A DNA stretch of 34,497 bases from Hyphomonadaceae bacterium UBA5336 (GCA_002408125.1 DHQO01000002.1:80574-115070); one strand, 5' to 3'. Counted from the stretch's first letter, positions 24,488-32,777 are shown. Translations and numbers: made by a program. Notes: a model not told the origin generated them from the sequence alone.

Positions 24488-26053
24488 TCACGAGACCAGG
24501 CCCTGACTGCCCGGCTGGATGTCGACATGTCCCGGCGGGCGGCGCCGATAGGAGAGGGCTTCTGCGACATGGAGGCGGCGCACCGCGTCGCTGCCTTCCA
24601 AGTCTGCGATCGTGCGGGCGACCTTGAGCGTGCGATGATAGGCCCGCGCGGTAAGCATCAGTTTCTGGGCGGCATCTGCCAACAGCGCGGCGCCGGGCTG
24701 GTCGGGCGCGGCGACCCGGTCGAGCTCGGCGCTGGGGGCATCGGCATTGATCGGGCGGCGTGCGCCAAACTCGGCATCGAGGCCTGGCTGGCCGAAGCGT
24801 TCAGCCTGCATAGTCCGTGCCTCGGCAACGCGCGCTGCGGCCTCCGCGGTACCTTCGGCCGGGGGCGGCAGAGTGAGATCCATGGCGGTGACCGGGGCGA
24901 CATCATGAAAGAGATCGATCCGGTCGAGAAAGGGGCCTGACAGGCGCGACTGATAGGAGATGGCGCAGCGTGGCCCTTTCCGGCAGGCGGCCTCGCCCGG
25001 CCCGCCGCCACACTTGCACGGGTTCATCGCCGCGATCAGCTGGAAGCGGGCCGGGTAGCGTACATGCCTGTTGGCGCGCGCAACCACAGCCTCACCGGCT
25101 TCCAGCGGCTGGCGCAGGCTGTCGAGGACCTGGGCGGTAAATTCCGGGAGTTCATCAAGGAACAGGACACCGTGATGGGCAAGCGAGACCTCGCCCGGCT
25201 TGGCATGAATGCCGCCGCCGACAAGCGCGGCCATGGAGGCCGAGTGGTGCGGGGCTCGGAACGGCCTCTGGCGTGACAGGCGCCCGCGTGCGAGCAGGCC
25301 GGCGACCGACTGGATCTGGCTGACCTCGAGCAGTTCGCGCGCCGAGAGCGGCGGCAGGAGGCCGGCCAGGCGCTGGGCGAGCATGGACTTACCTGAGCCG
25401 GGCGGCCCGCACAGCACCAGATTGTGCCCGCCGGCCGCCGCGATTTCGAGCACGCGCTTGGCGCTGTCCTGGCCCTTTACATCCCGCAGGTCCGGCCCGG
25501 CGGGCGGGTCTTCGACATCGCCCGGGCGCGGCGGGGCGAGCATGGCGCGTCCGGCGAAATGATTGATCAGGGCAATCAGGCTCGGGGCGGCGATGACCTC
25601 CCCGCCGGCCCAGGCCGCTTCCGGCCCGCAGGGCGCGGGGCAGACGAATCGCATATCCATGGCATTGGCCGCCATGGCCGCGGGCAAAACGCCGAGCGTT
25701 TCGGCCACCTGGCCATCGAGGGCCAGCTCGCCCATGGCCGCATGACCGTCGAGCGCATCGGGCGCGATGACACCCATGGCGGCCAGCATGGCGAGCGCTA
25801 TGGCAAGGTCGTAATGACTGCCCTCCTTGGGCATGTCAGCCGGCGCGAGATTGACGATGATGCGCTTGGGCGGGATGGCGAGCCCGATGGCGGCGAAGGC
25901 GCAGCGCACCCGCTCGCGGCTTTCGGCCACGGCTTTGTCGGGCAGGCCGACAATGCCGATATAAGGCTTGTTCGCCCCTGTGATCTGGACCTGGACATCC
26001 ACCGGGCGGGCCTCGACCCCCTCAAAGGCAAATGTCGTAATCCGGCTGACCAT
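24488..26053 (-). CDS. comM: YifB/ComM family Mg-chelatase-like AAA+ ATPase
   Basis: This is a ComM homologue, a hexameric AAA+ helicase that promotes branch migration of integrated DNA during natural transformation. The start is the ATG at 26053 (MVSRITTFAFEGVEA), the typical family opening, giving 521 residues. The N-terminal Lon protease-like fold is followed by Walker A GPPGSGKSM (from residue 216), sensor and Walker B in GVLFLDELPEF, and the cysteine cluster in AAMNPCKCG...GEAACRKGPRC, a conserved family feature. The C-terminal MCM-like part includes LTARAYHRTLKVARTIADL. Transformation competence cannot be inferred from this gene alone, as comM is widespread. It lies between gshB and the hybrid kinase, all on the minus strand. 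Confidence 0.95.
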   Translation of the reverse strand: MVSRITTFAFEGVEARPVDVQVQITGANKPYIGIVGLPDKAVAESRERVRCAFAAIGLAIPPKRIIVNLAPADMPKEGSHYDLAIALAMLAAMGVIAPDALDGHAAMGELALDGQVAETLGVLPAAMAANAMDMRFVCPAPCGPEAAWAGGEVIAAPSLIALINHFAGRAMLAPPRPGDVEDPPAGPDLRDVKGQDSAKRVLEIAAAGGHNLVLCGPPGSGKSMLAQRLAGLLPPLSARELLEVSQIQSVAGLLARGRLSRQRPFRAPHHSASMAALVGGGIHAKPGEVSLAHHGVLFLDELPEFTAQVLDSLRQPLEAGEAVVARANRHVRYPARFQLIAAMNPCKCGGGPGEAACRKGPRCAISYQSRLSGPFLDRIDLFHDVAPVTAMDLTLPPPAEGTAEAAARVAEARTMQAERFGQPGLDAEFGARRPINADAPSAELDRVAAPDQPGAALLADAAQKLMLTARAYHRTLKVARTIADLEGSDAVRRLHVAEALSYRRRPPGHVDIQPGSQGLVS

Positions 26054-26116
26054 GCGCGCGTTCCCCCCACCGGAGAAAGGGTTAACACAGCCGCACGAAC
26101 AAAGAAAGAACAAATC

Positions 26117-27076
26117 CTAAGTTTTTGCGCGCTCGGCAAGGCGGCGATCAACTGCGTCCCAGAACAGGCTCGCCGCATCCACGCCGGAAAAGCGTTTCAT
26201 TTCCTGCACGCCGGTGGGCGAGGTAACATTCACCTCGGTGAGCTTGCCGCCAATGACATCTATGCCGACCAGAACCAGACCGCGCCTTTTCAGCTCCGGC
26301 CCGATGGCCGCGCAGATCGCCTTGTCGGCCTCCGTGAGCTGGGTCGGCTCGGCCGTGCCGCCGACATGCAGGTTCGAGCGCGTCTCGCCTGCCTTGGGCC
26401 GGCGATTGATGCCGCCGACCGCCTCGCCATCGATCAGGATGACGCGCTTGTCGCCCTCGCGCACGGCCGGCAGGAAGGCCTGGGCCATGATCGGCTCGCG
26501 CGAGCGCTCGAAGAACATTTCCAGCAATGAGCCATAATTGCCATCGTCGGGCTTCACCCGGAAGACGCCTGCCCCGCCATTGCCGTAGAGCGGCTTCAGG
26601 ATGATGTCATTGTGGCGCGCGCGGAAGGCGGAGATGGCCTGCGGGTCGCGCGAGATCAGGGTCGGCGGCATGAGCTGCGGGAAGAGCAGCGGGAAGATCT
26701 TTTCCGGGCTGGCGAGCACCTGCATCGGGTCATTGAGTACCAGGGTCTTGTCGGTGATCTGCTCGAGCAGGTGGCAGGCGGTGATATAGGCCATGTTGAA
26801 GGGCGGGTCCTGGCGCATCAGGACCACGTCCACATCCTCGGCCAGGTCGATGACTTCGGCCGGCCCGAACACACCCGGCGCCCCGGCCACGCGCTGGACC
26901 TGAACCGGGCGGGCGAGGGCGCGCACATGCCCGCCTTCATAGGTCAGATGATCAGGCTCATAGACCCAGAGCTCGGCGCCGCGCGCCTGAGCCGCCTCGG
27001 CCAGGGCAAAGCTCGTATCGGCGTCGATATCGACCGTTTCGAGCGGGTCCATCTGAATCGCAACGCGCAAGGCCAT
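26117..27076 (-). CDS. gshB: Glutathione synthase
   Basis: This ATP-grasp enzyme joins gamma-glutamylcysteine and glycine in the second step of glutathione synthesis. Its 319 residues match E. coli GshB (316). It opens LRVAIQMDPLETVDIDADTS, like the family's N-terminal substrate domain. Then come VLMRQDPPFNMAYITA, NDPMQVLASPEK, the ATP-binding LKPLYGNGGAGVFR loop, GDKRVILIDGEAVGGINR and the metal-binding EVNVTSPTG end. The ATG at 27076 has AAGGGGC about 8 bases upstream. It sits 51 bases downstream of the BON lipoprotein gene and 63 bases upstream of comM, probably in one long minus-strand transcription unit. Confidence 0.96.
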   Translation of the reverse strand: MALRVAIQMDPLETVDIDADTSFALAEAAQARGAELWVYEPDHLTYEGGHVRALARPVQVQRVAGAPGVFGPAEVIDLAEDVDVVLMRQDPPFNMAYITACHLLEQITDKTLVLNDPMQVLASPEKIFPLLFPQLMPPTLISRDPQAISAFRARHNDIILKPLYGNGGAGVFRVKPDDGNYGSLLEMFFERSREPIMAQAFLPAVREGDKRVILIDGEAVGGINRRPKAGETRSNLHVGGTAEPTQLTEADKAICAAIGPELKRRGLVLVGIDVIGGKLTEVNVTSPTGVQEMKRFSGVDAASLFWDAVDRRLAERAKT

Positions 27077-27127
27077 CCCTTATGCCCCTTCCGGCAGCGC
27101 CGTCAGGCTCCGGGCCCACGCGGCGAG

Positions 27128-27796
27128 TTAGTAATTGCCGCCGAGAAGGTCCTGATCTGCCCCGGCTTCTGCGCCGCTATATGCGGGCGACGGGGAGCCT
27201 TGAGAAGGGGCGCGTTGGTCAATCGGTGCCGGATCGCGCACGCGGACATAGGAGACCACCTGCTGTACGCCGCCGACATTGGCCGCCTTTTCAGCAGCGG
27301 CCACAAGCTCTTCCTGTGTGCGGGCAACGCCCATCAGATAGACGACGCCATCATAGGTCTCGATGTTGAAATTGAGGCTCTTTACCGTCGCGGAGGTAAG
27401 CAGCGCGGCGCGCACGCGGGCGGTGATGACCTCATCATTTACATTGGCGAAGAAGCCGCCGGGACGTTCGATGTGGATCTCGTTGGCGACATCGCGCGTG
27501 AGCTTAGAGCTCCAGGCGATGTCTTCCGCGCGCACGCGCATTTCCGGTGAGGAAACCCGGCCGGACAAGAGCACAAGACCGTTGGCGACCTCGACATCGA
27601 CCTCGCCGAAGCCATTCTCCGACAAGAGCTTGGCCTTGATCTCGTTCGACATGGTCGCGTCATCGACGGCCTGGCCGACCGTACGGTCCTGGGCTGCGGC
27701 TACACCAACGGCGCCGGCAGCCCCTGCGGCTGCGGCGACACAGCCTGTAAGGGGAAGGACGAGAAGTCCGGCGGCAAGTACAAGGCGAGGGGACAT
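27128..27796 (-). CDS. dolP: Dual BON-domain lipoprotein, DolP-like
   Basis: A 222-residue outer-membrane-type lipoprotein. The ATG at 27796 (MSPRLVLAAG) opens a signal peptide ending in the lipobox LTGC; a TTG 18 bases upstream is less likely. Two BON domains follow at about residues 45-110 and 115-185, with repeated (I/V)xxxNGxVxLxGxV-type strands (EVANGLVLLSGRV; IETYDGVVYLMGVA). E. coli DolP (YraP) has the same plan, binds anionic phospholipid and supports envelope integrity. The position directly after rsmI and yraN matches the E. coli rsmI-lpoA-yraN-diaA-dolP neighbourhood and strengthens the assignment. A GAGAGG ribosome site lies about 11 bases upstream. The C-terminal ~30 residues are low-complexity and unrelated to DolP. 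Confidence 0.82.
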   Translation of the reverse strand: MSPRLVLAAGLLVLPLTGCVAAAAGAAGAVGVAAAQDRTVGQAVDDATMSNEIKAKLLSENGFGEVDVEVANGLVLLSGRVSSPEMRVRAEDIAWSSKLTRDVANEIHIERPGGFFANVNDEVITARVRAALLTSATVKSLNFNIETYDGVVYLMGVARTQEELVAAAEKAANVGGVQQVVSYVRVRDPAPIDQRAPSQGSPSPAYSGAEAGADQDLLGGNY

Positions 27797-27843
27797 GGGA
27801 AATGAACCTCTCAAATCTGGGAATCGGTTTCTCTTAGCATGCG

Positions 27844-28227
27844 TTACTTCATGGTTAGGGCAAAATCTGGGCGCCAGGCATCACGAAGATGTTTTGGCCA
27901 CTTCCATGGGCAGATTGCGACAAGGTCATAGCGCCATCCAAGATCGCCTGCGGGCATGTGGCGCGCCGCCCAGACCTCTGCACAATCGGATATGCGCCGC
28001 CAGGAGGCATCGGAGACCGCATCAAGGGCGTCTTCCACGCTGGCGCGCGCCTTCACCTCGATGAAGGCGAACGTGTCCCCGCGCCGGGCGATGAGGTCGA
28101 TCTCGCCGGAAGATGTGCGCACGCGGCGCGCCAGGATGCGGTAGCCCTTCACCTGCAGGGCGATGGCCGCGAGCCGTTCGGCCACGCGCCCCCAGCGCTC
28201 GGCGGCGATGCGTTCAGCCCGCGCCAT
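27844..28227 (-). CDS. yraN: YraN family protein (UPF0102), nuclease-like fold
   Basis: A 127-residue member of UPF0102, a small family with a restriction endonuclease-like (PD-(D/E)XK) core and no settled function. The diagnostic segment is at residues 41-60: GEIDLIARRGDTFAFIEVKA, where D44 and E57-x-K59 correspond to the putative catalytic residues. Family length is usually ~115-130. The ATG at 28227 overlaps the 3' end of rsmI by 14 bases, so translation is likely coupled; the rsmI-yraN adjacency is common in proteobacteria. The C-terminus (PWKWPKHLRDAWRP) is the usual tryptophan-rich ending of alphaproteobacterial members. Confidence 0.93.
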   Translation of the reverse strand: MARAERIAAERWGRVAERLAAIALQVKGYRILARRVRTSSGEIDLIARRGDTFAFIEVKARASVEDALDAVSDASWRRISDCAEVWAARHMPAGDLGWRYDLVAICPWKWPKHLRDAWRPDFALTMK

Positions 28228-29140
28228 CGGCTTTCAGGGCGAGCGCCCGCTGATAGGCTTCGCGCTTGGGGATACCCAGCACATCGGCCACCTCATTGGC
28301 GGCCTGCTTGGTCGGCAGGCGGGCAAGGGCTTCGGAAAGGGCGGCGTCCAGGTCTGCCTCGCCAACCTCGGCGGCTTCGGGCGGGCCGATCAGGATGACG
28401 ATCTCCCCTTTGGGTGCGCCGGCCTCCTCATAATGGGCCGCCAGATCAGCGAGGCTGGCACGGCGGGCCTCTTCGAACAGTTTCGTCAGTTCGCGCGCCA
28501 CACAGGCCTCGCGCGCCGGCCCCAGCATTTCCGCCATGTCGGCCAGTGCGGCGGCCAGGCGCGGGCCGGTCTCGTAGAAGACCAGCGTGGCGGGTACATT
28601 CGCCAGCTCTGTCAGCACCTTGCGCCGCGCGCCGGATTTCGGCGGCAGGAAGCCGGCAAAGAGGAACCGGTCGCTCGGAAGACCGGCCATGACCAGCCCC
28701 GCCAGAAGGGCCGAGGCGCCCGGCACGGGCACGACCTTTATGCCTTCAGCGGCCACTTCGCGCACCAGCTTGAAGCCCGGATCGGAAACCAGCGGCGTGC
28801 CGGCATCACTGATCAGGGCGATGGCCGCGCCACCGGCCAGCTTTTCCAGCAGCTCAGGCCGGCGCTGCGCCCCATTATGGTCATGATAGGGCGTCACTTT
28901 CCCGGAAATGCCATGGGCATCGAGCAGCTTTCGGGCGGTGCGTGTGTCTTCGGCAAGGATCTCGTCGGCGGCGGAAAGTGTATCGAGGGCGCGTAATGTC
29001 ACATCCCGAAGATTGCCGATCGGCGTCGAGACAATGTAGAGGCCGGCCTCAAGACGCACATCGACCTGTTGCCGCCCCTCAGGGGCGGGCTTAGGGTCGC
29101 GCGAGACGCGAGTCGGGCTTGCAGGATCATTGGAGGACAT
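28214..29140 (-). CDS. rsmI: 16S rRNA (cytidine1402-2'-O)-methyltransferase RsmI
   Basis: This SAM-dependent tetrapyrrole-methylase-fold enzyme 2'-O-methylates C1402 of 16S rRNA. The ATG at 29140 (MSSNDPASPTRV) gives 308 residues. The family core begins near residue 28 with LYIVSTPIGNLRDVTLRAL, followed by LAEDTRTARKLL, ALISDAGTPLVSDPGFKLV and PVPGASALLAGLVMAGL, all hallmark motifs. The C-terminal helix region LPTKQAANEVADVLGIPKREAY is typical. A downstream GTG at 29059 is a possible shorter start. The ATG is only 2 bases from the divergent ATG of the LpoA-like gene, with no clear ribosome site. The 3' end overlaps yraN by 14 bases. Confidence 0.95.
   Translation of the reverse strand: MSSNDPASPTRVSRDPKPAPEGRQQVDVRLEAGLYIVSTPIGNLRDVTLRALDTLSAADEILAEDTRTARKLLDAHGISGKVTPYHDHNGAQRRPELLEKLAGGAAIALISDAGTPLVSDPGFKLVREVAAEGIKVVPVPGASALLAGLVMAGLPSDRFLFAGFLPPKSGARRKVLTELANVPATLVFYETGPRLAAALADMAEMLGPAREACVARELTKLFEEARRASLADLAAHYEEAGAPKGEIVILIGPPEAAEVGEADLDAALSEALARLPTKQAANEVADVLGIPKREAYQRALALKADGAG
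29132..29137 (+). promoter_or_regulatory. Strong ribosome-binding site of the LpoA-like gene
   Basis: GGAGGA lies 5 bases before the ATG at 29143 and fixes this start. The same bases, read on the other strand, are codons 2-3 (TCC TCC) of rsmI, so the initiation regions of the two genes physically overlap. Confidence 0.85.
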
Positions 29141-29142
29141 CA

Positions 29143-30429
29143 ATGAAACAATTGCGCGTGTTGGCCCTGGCGCCAAGCTTCCTTTTGGCCGCGCTGATGC
29201 TGGCGGCCTGTTCGACGACGCCGAGCACGCCCCTGCCGCCCTCTTCCGGGAACCCGCGGGTCGAGCCCCAGCCTCCGCTGGCCGGCGGTGAAAAGCCCGA
29301 CCTGGAAAAGCCCACCCCCGAAGAGGTCGAGAAAGCCCAGGAAGATGGCATCACACCGCCGCACATGGTCGGCCGCGAGATTACCCGCGCCGCCGTGCTC
29401 CTGCCCTTCTCCCATCCCAACCGCCAGGTTCGCAACGAGGCCCAGGGCATGCTGGCCGGCATCGAGATGGCGTTGTTCGAGCGCGCCGGAGATGATTTCC
29501 TGATCGTCCCCAAGGACACGGCCGGGACCGCGGCCGGAGCCGAGGAAGCCTTCAAGGAAGCCGTGGACGAGGGCGCCGATGTCATTCTCGGCCCGCTCTT
29601 TGCCCAGAATGTGCGTATCGTGACGCCCATGGCGCATGAGCTGAACATCCCCGTCATCGCCTTTTCCAATGATCCTTCCGCTGCCGGGGACGGGGCCTAT
29701 CTCGCCGCCTTCACCGTGGAGGAGGAGGTGGCCCGCGTAATCGAGCATGCTGCGCTGAACGGGGTCACCACCTTCGCCTTTCTCGGCCCGCGCAATGCCT
29801 ATGGCGAACGTGTGGAACGCGCGCTGCGTTTCGAGGCCGCGCGCCAGGGCGGCTATGTGGTCGCAAGCCAGTTCTACAGCCCCTATAATGATGCGCCGGT
29901 GGACGAGGCCCAGACGCTGGCCAACATCCTCAAGCCGATGACCCGCGGCCAGGGGGGCCGTATCGGCGTGATGATCCCGGAATCGGGGGTGAAGCTGCGC
30001 TCGGTCGCGCCGCTCCTGCCCTATTACGGGGTCGATTTCCGTCGCCTGCGCATGCTCGGCACAAGCCAGTGGAACGATGCCAGCCTCTGGCGTGAGCCGA
30101 CCCTGGCCGGCGGCTGGTTCCCCGTGCCGAGCGCCCAGGACGCAGCCAATTTTACCAATGGCTATACCCGTGTCTATGGCCGCGCGCCGAGCGAGTTGTC
30201 GAGCCTCGGCTTCGATGCGGCAGGCGTGGCCATCGGCCTTGCAGGCCAGGACCGGCTCGACTTTGCCGGCATCACCGACAGTGATGGCTTCATCGGCGCA
30301 AACGGCCTCTTCCGCTTCCGCGTTGACGGCACGCCCCAGCGCGCGCTTGCGATCATGGAGATCAAGGCCGGTACGGGCGCGGAACTCGTGGCCCCGGCCG
30401 CGACAAGTTTCACGCCCTCGGTCGGCTAG
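29143..30429 (+). CDS. Penicillin-binding protein activator, LpoA-like lipoprotein
   Basis: A 428-residue lipoprotein: signal peptide with lipobox LAAC at residues ~21-24, a proline-rich linker, then a type I periplasmic-binding-protein fold from about residue 80 (AAVLLPFSHPNRQVRNEAQG, GADVILGPLFAQNVRIV, IPVIAFSNDPSAAG, FLGPRNAYGERVERAL). This corresponds to the C-terminal domain of E. coli LpoA (YraM), an outer-membrane activator of the class A penicillin-binding protein PBP1A. The N-terminal TPR-like domain of E. coli LpoA (678 residues in all) is absent. The location head-to-head with rsmI matches the E. coli arrangement. Activation of a penicillin-binding protein is inferred from the family. 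Its stop shares a CTAG with ccmG. Confidence 0.85.
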   Translation: MKQLRVLALAPSFLLAALMLAACSTTPSTPLPPSSGNPRVEPQPPLAGGEKPDLEKPTPEEVEKAQEDGITPPHMVGREITRAAVLLPFSHPNRQVRNEAQGMLAGIEMALFERAGDDFLIVPKDTAGTAAGAEEAFKEAVDEGADVILGPLFAQNVRIVTPMAHELNIPVIAFSNDPSAAGDGAYLAAFTVEEEVARVIEHAALNGVTTFAFLGPRNAYGERVERALRFEAARQGGYVVASQFYSPYNDAPVDEAQTLANILKPMTRGQGGRIGVMIPESGVKLRSVAPLLPYYGVDFRRLRMLGTSQWNDASLWREPTLAGGWFPVPSAQDAANFTNGYTRVYGRAPSELSSLGFDAAGVAIGLAGQDRLDFAGITDSDGFIGANGLFRFRVDGTPQRALAIMEIKAGTGAELVAPAATSFTPSVG

Positions 30430-30959
30430 CTCGCCGGATCGAAGGGCGTGTCCAGGGCGGCGCGCAGCACATCCAGATCGGCCGGCGTGAGCTGGCCGTC
30501 ATGGTGGTAGGTGATCACCCCGCCGGGCGCGATGATGAAGGTTTCCGGCACGCCGAGATGACCAAAGGCCAGCGCGCCCTGCCCGTCCGGGTCCATGGCG
30601 ACGCTGGCAAATGGATTGCCGCGCTCGGCGAGGAATTTGGCGGCGTTCTCTTCGGTGTCATCGAAGACGAGGCCGTGTACGCGGCCGGGATAGTCCGCCG
30701 ACAGCTCCACAAGCAGCGGATGCTCGACAATGCAGGGCACACACCAGCTCGCCCAGAGGTTCACCAGGATCGGTTCCTCGGCCGCCAGATCGGTGTAGCG
30801 GATCGGCTCACCGCCGCCGAGCGGGGCGAAGGCGAGATCGGGTGCATCGCGCAGGGGCCGGGTGAAGCTCGGCTTGGAGCCGTCGAAGAGCTGGACAAGG
30901 CCGAGCCCGCCAAAGCCGATCAGCGCCACCAGCGGCAAGAGGTAGAGCCAGCGCTTCAT
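30426..30959 (-). CDS. ccmG: Thiol:disulfide interchange protein CcmG (DsbE)
   Basis: A 177-residue membrane-anchored periplasmic thioredoxin that reduces apocytochrome c or its chaperone for haem attachment. An N-terminal anchor (residues ~4-25) is followed by a thioredoxin fold with the active site W72-C73-V-P-C76 and the family's GVPETFIIAPGG cis-proline segment. The ATG at 30959 overlaps the ccmD stop in an ATGA. It is the last gene of the ccm operon, in the position of helX after helABCD in Rhodobacter. The stop overlaps that of the convergent LpoA-like gene inside one CTAG; no terminator hairpin is visible between them. Confidence 0.95.
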   Translation of the reverse strand: MKRWLYLLPLVALIGFGGLGLVQLFDGSKPSFTRPLRDAPDLAFAPLGGGEPIRYTDLAAEEPILVNLWASWCVPCIVEHPLLVELSADYPGRVHGLVFDDTEENAAKFLAERGNPFASVAMDPDGQGALAFGHLGVPETFIIAPGGVITYHHDGQLTPADLDVLRAALDTPFDPAS

Positions 30960-31120
30960 GCCGCATCATCCTTCTCGGCCTGCTTCTGCACGCGTTCGAG
31001 CCGCGCCCTTGCAGCGTGTGCACGCCACAGCACGACGCCGACCAGCACAAGGAGCACCACCGCCGCCAGGCCATAGGCGGCGAAGATATAGGGGCCGGTA
31101 TGATCGAAGTTCGGGATCAT
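30956..31120 (-). CDS. ccmD: Haem exporter protein CcmD
   Basis: A 54-residue single-pass protein starting MIPNFDHTGPYIFAAYGLAA, with one membrane helix (about residues 11-32) and a basic, charged C-terminal tail (RARLERVQKQAEKDD). CcmD stabilises the CcmABC complex with holo-CcmE and promotes haem release. The G-x-Y-x-x-x-x-Y-x-x-(A/S) opening is the family signature. It starts 3 bases after the ccmC stop and its TGA overlaps the ccmG start (ATGA). Confidence 0.92.
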   Translation of the reverse strand: MIPNFDHTGPYIFAAYGLAAVVLLVLVGVVLWRAHAARARLERVQKQAEKDDAA

Positions 31121-31123
31121 CGC

Positions 31124-31849
31124 TCAGCCCACAGCCTGTCGCAGGACCAGCGCATTGGCCCGGCGCGTCATCACATCGGTGCGCATCGCCGTCAGGGCCA
31201 GCGCCACCATCAGAAGGGTATGTCCCAGCGCGCCGATCAGGAGCGGCACGAGATAGGAGGCATCCATGCTCGGCCCGTCCATGCGGATCACGCTGGCCGA
31301 CTGGTGCAGGCTCGCCCAGATATCGACGGAGAACTTGATGATCGGCACATTCACAAGGCCGACCATGGCGAGGATCGCCCCGGCGCGGGCGGCCTTCTGG
31401 CGTGTGTCCATCGCCGCGCGCAGGGCCATGTAGCCGAGATAGAGGAAAAAGAGGACCAGCACCGAGACCATGCGGGTATCGTCCCACTGCCACCAGGTGC
31501 CCCAGGTCGGCTTGCCCCAGATCGAGCCGGTGGCAAGGCAGATCGCGGTATAGGCCGCGCCGATGGGCGCAAGGGATTTCGCCGCCGTGTCGGCCAGCTC
31601 ATGGCGCCAGATGAACCAGATGAAGCTGCAAACAAAGAGGCCGACATAGGTCGACATGGAGAGCCAGGCGGCGGGGACATGGATGAACAGGATGCGCGCA
31701 CTGTCGCCCTGCACCTGTTCGGGCGCGACCACATAGAAAGCCTGCCACAGGCTGTAGGCGATCATCACCGTGGCGAGGGCATAGAGCCAGGGCTGCACGG
31801 CCTTGGAGAAGGCCATGAACCGGTGCGGATTGGCGAAGACCTGGATCAT
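31124..31849 (-). CDS. ccmC: Haem ABC exporter permease CcmC
   Basis: A 241-residue six-helix inner-membrane protein that attaches haem to the chaperone CcmE. The tryptophan-rich periplasmic motif is WGKPTWGTWWQWDDTR, preceded by the ATGSIWGK stretch. Conserved histidines flank it in FIHVPAAWLSM and in the SLHQSAS loop. It lies 9 bases downstream of ccmB and 3 bases upstream of ccmD. The length and motifs are standard. Confidence 0.97.
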   Translation of the reverse strand: MIQVFANPHRFMAFSKAVQPWLYALATVMIAYSLWQAFYVVAPEQVQGDSARILFIHVPAAWLSMSTYVGLFVCSFIWFIWRHELADTAAKSLAPIGAAYTAICLATGSIWGKPTWGTWWQWDDTRMVSVLVLFFLYLGYMALRAAMDTRQKAARAGAILAMVGLVNVPIIKFSVDIWASLHQSASVIRMDGPSMDASYLVPLLIGALGHTLLMVALALTAMRTDVMTRRANALVLRQAVG

Positions 31850-31858
31850 GCGTGTCCT

Positions 31859-32524
31859 CTAGTCGGCGGCCAGCCTGAGGGCGGCGGCCATGGCGAAGGG
31901 TGCCACGGCCAGTGCAAAGAGCGTGCTCGCGGCGAGGTATAGAGCCTCCGGCGGCAATCCCGATGCGGTAGATTGCAGCGCAAGTGCGCCGAAGATGGCG
32001 GTCGGCACATAAAGCGGCAAGGCGATCAGCGCGATAAGTAATCCTCCGCGCCGCACGGTGGCGGTGAGCGCTGCACCGACCCCGCCCCAGAAGAAGAAGG
32101 CGAGGCCACCCAGCGCATAAGCCGCGCTGGCGGGCAGCACATCCTCCGGCGGGACCTGCAGCATCAGGCCGAGCACCGGCGTGATCAGCGCCAGCGGCAG
32201 GCCCGCAGCCAGCCAGTGCGCCAGCGTCTTGCCCGCCGCGATGGCGCTGAGCGGCGCATCGGTCTGCAACCAGAGATCGAGCGCGCCGTCTTCGAGGTCG
32301 GCCTGGAACAGCCGCTCCATGGTGACGAGGGAAGACAGCGCCAGCGCGACCCACAATATGCCCGGCCCGATGGCGCGCAGCTGTGCATCCTCATGCCCGA
32401 TCCCGAATGGCACCAGCATCGCCGCCCCGGCAAAGAAGCCGACCGGCAGCAGCGCCCCGGCTCCACCGGCCCAGGCCTCGCCGAGCGCCTGCCGGAAGGC
32501 AGAAAGGATGGGGCTAGCTGTCAT
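31859..32524 (-). CDS. ccmB: Haem ABC exporter permease CcmB
   Basis: A 221-residue, six-helix permease subunit that pairs with CcmA to release holo-CcmE from CcmC. The ATG at 32524 (MTASPILSAFRQALGEAW) gives the standard family length. The segments GILWVALALSSLVTMERLFQ, DLEDGALDLWL and PLYVPTAIFG are typical. Its start lies inside the 3' end of the preceding 87-residue gene (11-base overlap), so it is probably translationally coupled to it. Normally ccmA directly precedes ccmB; here three small genes intervene. Confidence 0.96.
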   Translation of the reverse strand: MTASPILSAFRQALGEAWAGGAGALLPVGFFAGAAMLVPFGIGHEDAQLRAIGPGILWVALALSSLVTMERLFQADLEDGALDLWLQTDAPLSAIAAGKTLAHWLAAGLPLALITPVLGLMLQVPPEDVLPASAAYALGGLAFFFWGGVGAALTATVRRGGLLIALIALPLYVPTAIFGALALQSTASGLPPEALYLAASTLFALAVAPFAMAAALRLAAD

Positions 32525-32777
32525 GGCGTCGGTCCTGCCAATACAAATACAAACCGATGACTCCAAACGGTATGGCAACAGCAAAAAAGCCGAACTCAAT
32601 AAGTCTGCCAAACCTATCGGCAAAGCCTTGCCCCAGCATCGCAACAAGCGCGAAGGACGCGATCACCCAGATCGTGCCAAAGATCCAAAACCGGATAGCC
32701 CATCTATGCAGTCGTTGCGGTTGCTCGAAGCCAATCCACTTCAGAACTTGACCCTCAAACTGGCGCCAGCCGTTCAT
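32514..32777 (-). CDS. Small two-helix membrane protein, paralogue B (unknown)
   Basis: An 87-residue protein with two predicted membrane helices (about residues 28-48 and 61-80) joined by a short polar loop. I do not recognise a named family. It aligns without gaps to the gene just upstream (88 residues), with about 27 identities by hand count. Shared features are the MN..RQ.E start, WIGF(D/E) at 14-18, RW..R at 25-29, P70, GL..YW at 75-80 and RR at 83-84. The ATG at 32777 overlaps the paralogue's stop in an ATGA, and its own end overlaps the ccmB start by 11 bases. The placement inside the ccm operon suggests a role near the CcmAB exporter or c-type cytochrome assembly; this is inference. 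Confidence 0.85.
   Translation of the reverse strand: MNGWRQFEGQVLKWIGFEQPQRLHRWAIRFWIFGTIWVIASFALVAMLGQGFADRFGRLIEFGFFAVAIPFGVIGLYLYWQDRRHDS

Noticed and set aside
27838..27866. TTAC-N7-TTAG as a CtrA box near the yraN end
   Set aside because: Only 6 of 8 positions match and it lies at the end of a coding region, not at a promoter.
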